From Peptostreptococcaceae bacterium (lineage in GTDB: Bacteria; Bacillota_A; Clostridia; Peptostreptococcales; Anaerovoracaceae): DNA of 8,329 nt. The stretch spans positions 1 to 8,329 of the forward strand of contig JAENWH010000065.1 in NCBI GenBank assembly GCA_016650135.1, written 5' to 3'. A program made the position numbers and the translations under genes. Positions within the stretch are counted from its first letter, which is position 1. The number at the start of each line of letters is the position of its first letter. The notes under the pieces are model-generated. The model did not search any database. It worked only from the letters and a program-made list of their open reading frames with translations, and had not been told where the DNA came from. Of the stretch, positions 1-5,951 are shown piece after piece.

Positions 1-97
1 CGCTATGGATGCGGTTCCTTTTATTTAGATAACATATATTAACTATTGCACTATGTATTTTTAAATATTATTTATCTTTACTTATTGCTACTTTTAG

Positions 98-158
98 ATT
101 TTAAGGTTAAAATAGAGGCTTGTTAAAATCAAACCGGCACACGTTGAGAATATATTCT
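98..158. repeat. Two short AT-rich inverted repeats downstream of the VanZ-like gene
   Basis: The 189 bases left of the VanZ-like gene contain no supportable gene. They hold ATTTTAA-GG-TTAAAAT (98-113) and the perfect palindrome AGAATATATTCT (147-158). Neither has a GC-rich stem followed by a T run on the minus strand, so I do not call a terminator; the operon may end by another mechanism or beyond the window. Confidence 0.3.
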
Positions 159-189
159 TATCTCTATCCTAAGTTATTTTAAAGTAGTT

Positions 190-654
190 TCAATCACTTT
201 TGAAAAATATATTATTTATTTTTTTGGTATTTACCCCCACATATATTATCATCCCCATGCATGCTCCAGCAAAGTCAATCAAACTGTCAAGCACAGCTGG
301 ATTCCTTCCTGGGACAAAACTCTGATAAAATTCATCTAACCCCGCAATCAGAAGGCATATAAAAAGCACATACCCGGCAGACTGTTTCAATTTCATACCG
401 TACACTTCACTCGTCTTCAACAGCAATACGCTTAGAACCAGGTATTCAAGGAAATGGCCGCTTTTCCTGATGGAAAGGTTAATGATGTCAACCTCTGTAT
501 TTTCATCCGTATTCCCATTAATTTGGCTTACGACTGTTTCCGAAAAAGTCAAAGTCTTATAATAGGAATTAGCGTCTGACGACATAAAGAAGATCAGGCA
601 GATCCATAGAATGCAGAGAATTGGCATTATTATCCTTAATCTTTTGTCAGACAT
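190..654 (-). CDS. VanZ-like family membrane protein
   Basis: This 154-residue protein looks like a VanZ-like family member. What is visible: an N-terminal hydrophobic segment (about residues 7-25), then RKSGHFLEY at 63-71, a second hydrophobic stretch, DEFYQSFVPGR at 107-117 and LDSLIDFAG at 122-130 before the last membrane segment. The HxxEY and DE-x-x-Q-x-F-x-PGR pieces with a following D-x-x-x-D are typical of the family. Family knowledge: VanZ gives low-level teicoplanin resistance in enterococci, but most homologues have no assigned role and sit in the membrane. The ATG at 654 lies 19 bases inside the end of the DUF368 gene, so the two are probably translationally coupled, and a purine-rich GGGGGAAG precedes it. 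It is the last gene of the left operon. Family assignment is firm; function is not, and the context argues for an envelope role. Confidence 0.88.
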   Translation of the reverse strand: MSDKRLRIIMPILCILWICLIFFMSSDANSYYKTLTFSETVVSQINGNTDENTEVDIINLSIRKSGHFLEYLVLSVLLLKTSEVYGMKLKQSAGYVLFICLLIAGLDEFYQSFVPGRNPAVLDSLIDFAGACMGMIIYVGVNTKKINNIFFKSD

Positions 655-1490
655 GCTTCACTTCCCCCAATTGCTAACCTTTTACCATTATCTCTCCCAA
701 CCGAATAAATGACTCCGAAACCCGAAGCAAACGTTACTATACAAGGCATTATAGCCATCCCTCCAGGAAGCCCAGGGAACACTTCAATCAGTGACCCCAG
801 CATAAACCCTATGATGAGCATATAGGTAAACTGCGGATGGATGTTCATCTCCCGCTCAAGAATCCCAGCCGTCAAAAAAGTGCCGGCAAGAACGCCAATT
901 GTCAGCGGCATCAGGAATAATAAATCCATCGATTTGATGGCCATTAAAGTCAAATTATATATGCCCAGCATCAGTAATACATAGGATGCGCTTATTCCCG
1001 GTAATACAAATGCTATCGCAATAAAGATTCCTGCGATAAAAAGGATTGCCATACTAATCAGCATAGAGTCTCCGTTAAAATCAAGCATTCCCTCAGGAAA
1101 CAGGGTGATCAGATAAGCAATGAGAAAGCCCACAAACATGGATCCGATATTAATCGGTTTCATCTTAAAAACCGTCGCCTTTTTATACAGCGGCGGAATG
1201 CTCCCAATAATAGCTCCTAAAAACAGAAACATCATAGGTTTGTTCCACAATGTAACAGCAGCAAGCATTGGTCCGGATAAAAGAATAACACCCAAAACAC
1301 CTGCAAGTCCGTATTGAACCAAAAGAATACCGTTAGCCTTCATGTTTTCCTTGAAGGTGCTAACAGCATGAATCAATTCATCGTAAATACCTAATATGAT
1401 AGCCATGGTGCCGCCGCTGACGCCTGGAACCAACATGGAGCTGCCGATGATGAAGCCTTTTATTAACTTTGCTACTATGTTGTTTTTCAA
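636..1490 (-). CDS. DUF368 family membrane protein (polyprenyl-phosphate translocase-type)
   Basis: This is a 284-residue polytopic membrane protein of the DUF368 family. It shows the family's two related half-motifs: VPGVSGGT at residues 21-28 followed by MAIILGIYDELI, and LPGISASY at 163-170 followed by VLLMLGIYNL. This fits an internally duplicated, re-entrant transporter fold. Characterised DUF368 proteins (PopT) return undecaprenyl phosphate from the outer to the inner leaflet of the membrane, so a lipid-carrier recycling role is a reasonable inference; the substrate here is untested. The start is TTG: no ATG is nearby, and AAGGAG lies 7 bases upstream (1498-1503). The gap to galE is 35 bases and the 3' end overlaps the VanZ-like gene by 19 bases, so an operon is likely. 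The final 20 or so residues are polar, as expected for a cytosolic tail. Confidence 0.9.
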   Translation of the reverse strand: MKNNIVAKLIKGFIIGSSMLVPGVSGGTMAIILGIYDELIHAVSTFKENMKANGILLVQYGLAGVLGVILLSGPMLAAVTLWNKPMMFLFLGAIIGSIPPLYKKATVFKMKPINIGSMFVGFLIAYLITLFPEGMLDFNGDSMLISMAILFIAGIFIAIAFVLPGISASYVLLMLGIYNLTLMAIKSMDLLFLMPLTIGVLAGTFLTAGILEREMNIHPQFTYMLIIGFMLGSLIEVFPGLPGGMAIMPCIVTFASGFGVIYSVGRDNGKRLAIGGSEACLTKD

Positions 1491-1497
1491 TGTGGTT

Positions 1498-1503
1498 CTC
1501 CTT
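1498..1503 (-). promoter_or_regulatory. Ribosome binding site supporting a TTG start (DUF368 gene)
   Basis: On the minus strand the bases read AAGGAG, 7 bases before the TTG at 1490. The spacing is ideal, and the TTG is followed directly by a typical DUF368 N-terminus (KNNIVAKLIKGFIIGSSML), so the rare start codon is well supported. Confidence 0.8.
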
Positions 1504-1525
1504 TTGATTGAATCACCTTTTAGTA

Positions 1526-2518
1526 TTACAGCAATCCCTTTTCAAATCTCCAAGCATCCAGGCACATATCTTTTATAGTCAATTCCGCTTTCCAGCCAAG
1601 CTCTCTGTCAGCTTTACTTGCATCAGCATAGCAGGTTGCTATATCACCCGGTCTACGTTCAACAATATGATATGGTACATTTATTTCATTAACCTCCTGA
1701 AAGGCATTTATTAACTGTAATACAGAAGTTCCATGGCCGGTTCCCAGATTGTAGATATGAACACCTGGCTCCAGTTTTTCAATCGCAGCAACATGGCCTT
1801 CTGCAAGATCCACTACATGGATATAATCTCTGACACCTGTGCCATCTATTGTATCATAGTCGTTGCCAAATACTCTTACCTGCTCCTGCTCACCCCTTGC
1901 CACTTTGGTTATAAATGGCATAAGGTTATTTGGAATTCCATTAGGATCTTCACCTAGAAGGCCGCTTTCATGCGCACCTATTGGGTTAAAATACCTCAAT
2001 AAAGAAACACCAAAACCAGGATTAGCATGAGCTGTATCCGTCAGTATACGTTCACTTATAACTTTAGTCTCCCCATAAGGATTAGTTGTAGGAAGTAAAC
2101 TCATTGTCTCAACAAAAGGAACCTCATTCTCACCGTAGACAGTTGCAGATGAGCTGAACACAAACTTATTCACGTTGTGCTGGATACATACATTCGAAAG
2201 AACCATTGTACTTACCAGATTATTGTAATAGTACATTAATGGCTTTACCACGGATTCGCCTACAGCCTTAAGACCAGCAAAGTGAATCACGCCATCTATC
2301 TTATGGTTTTCAAATATCTCTTCAACTGCGATTTGCTCCGTCACATCTATTTGATAAAACAGAACATCCTTCCCTGCAATTTTCTTGATTTTATCAACTA
2401 CCTCTACCTTGCTATTAATCAAATTATCAGCAATAATAACTGAATGGTCATTTTTAAGAAGTTCCACGCAGGTGTGTGAACCAATGAAACCGGCTCCGCC
2501 TGTTACTAAAATGTTCAT
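1526..2518 (-). CDS. galE: UDP-glucose 4-epimerase GalE
   Basis: GalE interconverts UDP-glucose and UDP-galactose with tightly bound NAD in the cytoplasm (Leloir pathway and glycan precursor supply). The 330-residue product is of normal length for the family. It begins with the Rossmann motif GGAGFIG at residues 7-13, has the acidic residue D31 after the second strand, and carries the SDR catalytic set: S124 in FSSSATVYG, then Y148 and K152 in NPYGETK. Further family motifs are the RYFNPIGAH segment, GVRDYIHVVDLAEGH and YNLGTG. The start at 2518 is chosen because AGGAGGG lies about 10 bases upstream and the Rossmann strand begins at once. The reading frame stays open for 51 codons further upstream, but that part runs into the neighbouring nucleotidyltransferase gene in another frame and resembles nothing. 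It lies 37 bases after that gene and 35 before DUF368. Confidence 0.97.
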   Translation of the reverse strand: MNILVTGGAGFIGSHTCVELLKNDHSVIIADNLINSKVEVVDKIKKIAGKDVLFYQIDVTEQIAVEEIFENHKIDGVIHFAGLKAVGESVVKPLMYYYNNLVSTMVLSNVCIQHNVNKFVFSSSATVYGENEVPFVETMSLLPTTNPYGETKVISERILTDTAHANPGFGVSLLRYFNPIGAHESGLLGEDPNGIPNNLMPFITKVARGEQEQVRVFGNDYDTIDGTGVRDYIHVVDLAEGHVAAIEKLEPGVHIYNLGTGHGTSVLQLINAFQEVNEINVPYHIVERRPGDIATCYADASKADRELGWKAELTIKDMCLDAWRFEKGLL

Positions 2519-2528
2519 ATTGCTATAT

Positions 2529-2535
2529 CCCTCCT
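2529..2535 (-). promoter_or_regulatory. Ribosome binding site deciding the galE start
   Basis: On the minus strand the seven bases read AGGAGGG, a near-perfect Shine-Dalgarno sequence about 10 bases before the ATG at 2518. It lies in the 37-base gap after the nucleotidyltransferase stop codon and rules out the longer open frame that starts at 2671. Confidence 0.85.
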
Positions 2536-2542
2536 GGGCATT

Positions 2543-3494
2543 ATTAAATCCGTTTCTACCCAAACAACCTCTCTTTATAAACGCCCTTAGCAACCAGTTT
2601 CCTGATTGCATCCAGCGCAACTTGCTTGTCCTCTTTATATGTAACCCCAAACCACGTGTCATTTGTATCAAGCAGCTTCACTGACCCAATACCATTCTTG
2701 ATTAGCCCATCAATGATAGTCGGCAGCAGATACTCTGATTTTATATCTCCCGGTTCGAGGGATGATAAAAACTCAACAAATCCTCCTTCAAGAATATCGA
2801 TGAAATCAGGAGTCAGTCCCCACATGTTCATGGAAACGTAATATTCAGAATCCAAAACCTTTATTTTCCCGTTGTCTTTAATAACAGCTGCACCGTCCGG
2901 GAAACCAATATCCCCATGGGTCTTGACAATATTATGAGTTTCAGTCACCTTAGTCAGATAAAAGTCTTTATCTATCTGGCATACACCTCTTGTCACTCCG
3001 CCGTTATCGCTGAGCGTATTTCGGAGAAGGAAACCTGCCATGCAGTATTCCCCTTTAGATGGGCTTGGTTCATTAATTTTTACCAGGTAGTCGTGTACTT
3101 TGACAAAGGCTTCTTTTCCATAGTAATCGTCTGCATTGATGACTGAAAAGGGTTCTTTAATAATGTCTTTGCAGGCTAGAACAGCTTGGCCTGTACCCCA
3201 AGGTTTTGTTCTATCTTCAGGCTTTCTAAGCCCTGCCGGCAGAGCATCAATTTCCTGATATGCATATGCCACATTACAAATTTTCTCTATTCTATTCCCA
3301 ATGATTTCTTTGAAGTCCTTTTCCAAATCTTTTCTTATAATAAATACTATTTTGTTGAAGCCTGCTTCCAGTGCATCATAAATAGAATAATCCATTATGA
3401 TTTCTCCACTTGGGCCTACTGCCTCAAGCTGTTTTATTCCCCCACCGAACCGGGATCCGATTCCTGCCGCCATTATTACTAATGTTGTGTTCAT
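2543..3494. repeat. Long direct repeat, copy 1 (intact nucleotidyltransferase gene)
   Basis: This segment is repeated in the same orientation at 6916-7767. The match covers the whole gene plus 13 bases past its stop codon (shared ATTAAATCC) and stops near the start codon. Similarity is uneven: 64 of 80 bases match over 2561-2640, yet 62 consecutive bases at 2989-3050 are identical to 7362-7423. The two copies enclose the accessory cassette. Confidence 0.9.
2556..3494 (-). CDS. Sugar-phosphate nucleotidyltransferase (NTP_transferase family), intact copy
   Basis: This 312-residue cytoplasmic enzyme should transfer a nucleotidyl group from an NTP to a sugar 1-phosphate. It has the N-terminal signature AAGIGSRFGGGIKQ at residues 9-22 (nucleotide loop), IVFIIRKD at 49-56, PWGTGQAV at 98-105 and NADDYYG at 120-126, whose aspartates are the expected metal ligands. 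The fold matches GalU and RmlA-type enzymes, but the spacing differs from classical GalU, so substrate and base are open; galE only 37 bases downstream makes UDP-glucose attractive. AGAAGGG lies 8 bases before the ATG at 3494. A damaged second copy lies at 6929-7767, and the two bracket the central cassette. This copy keeps all motifs and is presumably the functional one. I do not assign a symbol because the subfamily is uncertain. Confidence 0.9.
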   Translation of the reverse strand: MNTTLVIMAAGIGSRFGGGIKQLEAVGPSGEIIMDYSIYDALEAGFNKIVFIIRKDLEKDFKEIIGNRIEKICNVAYAYQEIDALPAGLRKPEDRTKPWGTGQAVLACKDIIKEPFSVINADDYYGKEAFVKVHDYLVKINEPSPSKGEYCMAGFLLRNTLSDNGGVTRGVCQIDKDFYLTKVTETHNIVKTHGDIGFPDGAAVIKDNGKIKVLDSEYYVSMNMWGLTPDFIDILEGGFVEFLSSLEPGDIKSEYLLPTIIDGLIKNGIGSVKLLDTNDTWFGVTYKEDKQVALDAIRKLVAKGVYKERLFG

Positions 3495-3538
3495 TTTAAA
3501 TACCCTTCTATCCTGCTCTTTTATTTTTCTGATTTAAC

Positions 3539-3615
3539 TCAAATATTGCATTCCCATTCCCTGTGATATCCGTTGCATTTGTTGCATTTAGTGTCTGAGA
3601 GAGCTCCGAGATTCT
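3539..3615 (-). other. Probable displaced C-terminal tail of the small repeat protein (CCHC motif)
   Basis: Directly after the stop of the 87-residue gene, another frame stays open for 27 codons and encodes C-x2-C-x3-H-x4-C (CNKCNGYHREWEC), close to the CCHC zinc knuckle (C-x2-C-x4-H-x4-C). Adding one T to the minus-strand T5 run (complement of A5 at 3626-3630) joins it seamlessly to the upstream frame and gives a 113-residue protein whose three cysteines and one histidine sit at 99, 102, 106 and 111. That coherent tail suggests either a real frameshift mutation or slippage, or a sequencing error in the homopolymer. It is not supported as a separate gene: it has no own start or ribosome site. 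Confidence 0.5.
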
Positions 3616-3879
3616 TTACTGCGGGAAAAAGAAGTTCAGAAGCATATTACCTTTCCCAATTTTTCTTCCCATGGTATCCTTTGTTACATCTAATCTTATA
3701 TCATATGTTGCTAGTTTGCGATTCATTTTGTCATATGCAATATAATGAGAAGATGAATCAACTTTTATTGTTCCAAGTCTGTTGTTCAGTTTATCATAAA
3801 TAATCGAATTACCATTGGATTCAGCCGAGATTTTGCCATATCTAATTCCCCTTTTATCCTTTAAAATTTGCTCATTCAT
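3616..3879 (-). CDS. Small repeat protein, unknown function (possibly frameshifted)
   Basis: I do not recognise this 87-residue protein. It is made of four degenerate units of about 20 residues, beginning near residues 5, 26, 47 and 67. The shared pattern is roughly D-K-x-x-x-[RK]-[YLI]-[GA]-[KT], seen in KDKRGIRYGK, YDKLNNRLGT, YDKMNRKLAT and KDTMGRKIGK. The pattern suggests a stack of short beta hairpins with a turn at K/N-x-x. There is no signal peptide or membrane segment. The ATG at 3879 has an AGGAA site about 8 bases upstream, and the gene lies 62 bases after the large nuclease gene, so it may be the last gene of the cassette. Its end may be artificial: a one-base slip in the T5 run would continue it into a zinc-knuckle-like tail (see 3539-3615). 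Role unknown; cofactor or regulator of the nuclease is only a guess. Confidence 0.6.
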   Translation of the reverse strand: MNEQILKDKRGIRYGKISAESNGNSIIYDKLNNRLGTIKVDSSSHYIAYDKMNRKLATYDIRLDVTKDTMGRKIGKGNMLLNFFFPQ

Positions 3880-3941
3880 AGTAGATTCCTGTCCATACCA
3901 TTAACGTTATTTTGACTTTCAACATCAAATTTTTTCAGCTT

Positions 3942-5222
3942 TTACTTTTGCTGATTATTCAAGTTTAGTGTATTCATAATTTCCCTAATTTTTTTGCTAT
4001 AATCCTTACATATCCTTTTCACTTCTTCATCATTTCTATCAATCAAGTTTACGCAAGGTAACGAAAAAGATCTGAAATCATAGACTTTATCATTTTCATC
4101 ATCCTTAATGTATCCCCAGAAAGTATATTTCGAAGGTATAAGCTCACGAACCATAATATCCTCTCCTAGATTTTCTTTATCTAGAGCATCTACCGTATTT
4201 ATAAACAACTCATACTCTTTTTTATACTTTTCTTGCACCCAGCCTGTTTCCAGAATTTCATTTTTACCATTTTTGAATTCAAAAGAAAAAAATAATTTAT
4301 AATCAACCTGTATGCTAAACGTGGCTTTAAGGTCCTCGGAATAGTTTTTAATGACTATACTAATACATGGATTATTGCTCTTTTTCGTACCATAATAGTT
4401 TTTAATATCATTTTCATTATAATCAACGACCATTAAGTCTGAAATTTTAAATTCTTCTTTTAGTGAATCAAAAAAATTCTTCATAATTCGGGACTTCGCT
4501 ACTGGTAATGACTTTTCAATATCCAATGCACATTCAAACATTTTTTTGGACTCTATTATTTTTTCCACTACTTCCATTTCTTTCTCATCCTCCATCTGGT
4601 TGGTAAATCCACGAATAACCGTGGATAACTGCAAAATAATTTCGCGAATTGGGGCAAGTTTAATTGTTTCCTTTTGTCTAAGGCATGCGTCCAACCACTC
4701 TATAATATCATTGGCAAAAGAAATGCATTCAATTCCTTCATACCCCTCGGTACTTGAAACCGTTCCCTTTGTACTATATTCAGATGGGTTATCTCCATAT
4801 GGAGTAAGGTAATACAATTTTGATTTTTCCGCCTTTTGATAATAATCAAAACATTGGTTTTTCTGATCTTTAGCGTAAATCTTAACTTCAATAGGAATCA
4901 ATCTATATTTTGTTTGGATAACAATATCAATTCTTCTTTTTTCGTCAATAACATACTCTAGGGAAACTCTTGCAGATTTAAGTTCTTCCTCGGTTATATC
5001 AATTTTCAAAACAATCGACAGAAACAACGAAAGATATAAAACACCTTGATAATGACTGCCTTTTGGAGATAAAAGTTCAGAAATGACACGGCATATCATA
5101 AGTTCTTTTGTGGAAATACTTGCTATTTCAAAAATATTAAAATAGCCCCCTGTCTTTCGATAGATGGAATCGTATTTTATTGAAATGTCTTTAATTTCAG
5201 ACAATAGCCTTTCATTATCCAT
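3942..5222 (-). CDS. PD-(D/E)XK nuclease family protein (PDDEXK_4-like)
   Basis: This 426-residue protein is a putative metal-dependent nuclease of the PD-(D/E)XK fold. The N-terminal 130 residues carry the PDDEXK_4 pattern in order: NIFEIASISTKEL with E40 and a helix ending in ELLSPKGSHYQG (E49 to G60), the strand RRIDIVIQ with D99, IPIEVKIYAKDQ with the E112-x-K114 pair, and Q120/Q123 in the following helix (DQKNQCFDYY). E or D, D, ExK and Q make a complete active-site set. The next section (about 140-215) is helical, and the C-terminal half (about 240-426) is an uncharacterised charged region rich in beta strands that could bind a target or partner. AGGGG lies 6 bases before the ATG, and the gap to the upstream 194-residue gene is 17 bases, so the two are cotranscribed. 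Family members are common in restriction, defence and mobile contexts, mostly without tested function. Confidence 0.8.
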   Translation of the reverse strand: MDNERLLSEIKDISIKYDSIYRKTGGYFNIFEIASISTKELMICRVISELLSPKGSHYQGVLYLSLFLSIVLKIDITEEELKSARVSLEYVIDEKRRIDIVIQTKYRLIPIEVKIYAKDQKNQCFDYYQKAEKSKLYYLTPYGDNPSEYSTKGTVSSTEGYEGIECISFANDIIEWLDACLRQKETIKLAPIREIILQLSTVIRGFTNQMEDEKEMEVVEKIIESKKMFECALDIEKSLPVAKSRIMKNFFDSLKEEFKISDLMVVDYNENDIKNYYGTKKSNNPCISIVIKNYSEDLKATFSIQVDYKLFFSFEFKNGKNEILETGWVQEKYKKEYELFINTVDALDKENLGEDIMVRELIPSKYTFWGYIKDDENDKVYDFRSFSLPCVNLIDRNDEEVKRICKDYSKKIREIMNTLNLNNQQK

Positions 5223-5228
5223 TATTCA

Positions 5229-5234
5229 CCCCTC
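5229..5234 (-). promoter_or_regulatory. Ribosome binding site of the large nuclease gene
   Basis: On the minus strand the bases read GAGGGG, 6 bases before the ATG at 5222. It falls within the 17-base gap after the 194-residue gene, which fits translation from a shared transcript. Confidence 0.65.
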
Positions 5235-5239
5235 TTTTT

Positions 5240-5824
5240 TTAAATATGAAAAAACAAAGTCTCGCTGATGCCAATTTTAGGGACAGTCAAATCAGCAATT
5301 AAAAAAATCACCTCATCCCCAATCAAACATTCAACCTCTTCTGCAATCTTATAAATATTTTCCAATGCATTGTCCGCATTCGACATAATAGAAAAGCACA
5401 CAATTGAACCTATATTAATGCCAGAAAGTTCTTTTTTGCGCAAAGTTCGAATTTGATTCTGATGCTGGTTTGAGGAAGAAAAATACTGAGCCAAATCTGC
5501 ATAATCAAGTTCAATCGTTGAAGCATCATTATTAAAAAAATTAAACAACATCCTCGCAAACTCTTCGCAGTCACGTTTTTCCATAAAAAAGAAGACATTT
5601 TCCTCTTCAACCTCAACAATTGTTTCACTTTGATATTCCAATTGTAACTCTATATATCCCGAGATATTAGATCCGCAATAATCAGCCTGCCCTTGCTCAC
5701 AGTTCACACATTTTTCCTTATTAATTTCAGGCAAAAATTCAAGCCATTCATTTTGTTTTGAATTCAACTCATCTGAATTGGTACCCATGAATTTTATTTT
5801 AGTTCGCATGCAGGTATCTCTCAT
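5240..5824 (-). CDS. Unknown 194-residue protein with Cys cluster and FtsZ-C-like second half
   Basis: I recognise no family with certainty. A GTG at 5842 opens the frame, but AAGGAG sits 9 bases before the ATG at 5824, which is the better start. Seen: a cysteine cluster C39-x2-C42-x7-C50 that could bind metal; a strand-rich middle (57-81); an acidic helix (84-99); then TIELDYADLAQYF (103-115). The last 60 residues read as strand (NIGSIVCFSI), helix (ALENIYKIAEEVECL), strand (DEVIFLIADL) and strand (SETLFFHI). By eye IELDYADL resembles the FtsZ T7 loop (NLDFADV in typical FtsZ) with both aspartates kept, and the end resembles the FtsZ C-terminal domain; no GTPase half is present. This is a weak manual comparison, not a family call. 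It lies 17 bases before the nuclease gene, so the two proteins probably work together. Confidence 0.65.
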   Translation of the reverse strand: MRDTCMRTKIKFMGTNSDELNSKQNEWLEFLPEINKEKCVNCEQGQADYCGSNISGYIELQLEYQSETIVEVEEENVFFFMEKRDCEEFARMLFNFFNNDASTIELDYADLAQYFSSSNQHQNQIRTLRKKELSGINIGSIVCFSIMSNADNALENIYKIAEEVECLIGDEVIFLIADLTVPKIGISETLFFHI

Positions 5825-5833
5825 TTTCAAGTT

Positions 5834-5839
5834 CTCCTT
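5834..5839 (-). promoter_or_regulatory. Ribosome binding site deciding the ATG start at 5824
   Basis: On the minus strand the bases read AAGGAG, 9 bases before the ATG at 5824. The site lies inside the longer frame that begins with GTG at 5842, which has no comparable site of its own, so the shorter 194-residue product is preferred. Confidence 0.7.
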
Positions 5840-5882
5840 CACCCAATACTAATTCCTCTTCAATATAACAGAAAAGATAGTT

Positions 5883-5925
5883 CTAATATTAGTATAGTTA
5901 TTTTACGTCATTTGTAATAAGTCAA
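5883..5925 (-). promoter_or_regulatory. Possible promoter/operator before the 194-residue gene
   Basis: The 127-base gap before the 194-residue gene contains TTGACT (complement of 5920-5925), TATACT (complement of 5891-5896) and, overlapping the latter, the perfect 10-base palindrome CTAATATTAG (5883-5892). The 23-base spacing between the hexamers is too long for a normal sigma-A promoter, and TAAAAT at 14 bases is too close. A promoter is therefore uncertain, but the palindrome is well placed to be an operator. The gap itself suggests that this gene pair may be transcribed independently of the upstream 260-residue gene. Confidence 0.3.
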
Positions 5926-5951
5926 ACACATTCAAACAAAAGTTTGGGAGT

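Noticed and set aside
1..28. Possible end of a plus-strand gene at the left edge
   Set aside because: One frame reads AMDAVPFI and stops at TAG (26-28), but eight residues are too few to judge.
2519..2671. N-terminal extension of galE to an ATG at 2671
   Set aside because: It overlaps the nucleotidyltransferase gene in another frame, has no GalE similarity, and AGGAGGG directly precedes the internal ATG at 2518 that begins the Rossmann strand.
3495..3600. Minus-strand frame with repeated NAT (TLNATNATD) as a separate peptide
   Set aside because: It is low-complexity and has no start or ribosome site; the overlapping CCHC frame explains the region better.
4700..4891. Minus-strand frame of 63 residues inside the large nuclease gene
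   Set aside because: Its composition is unlike a real protein and it lies wholly in an alternative frame of a gene with a complete active-site pattern.
5891..5925. TTGACT and TATACT as a standard sigma-A promoter
   Set aside because: The 23-base spacing is far from 17, so it is listed only as a low-confidence regulatory region.
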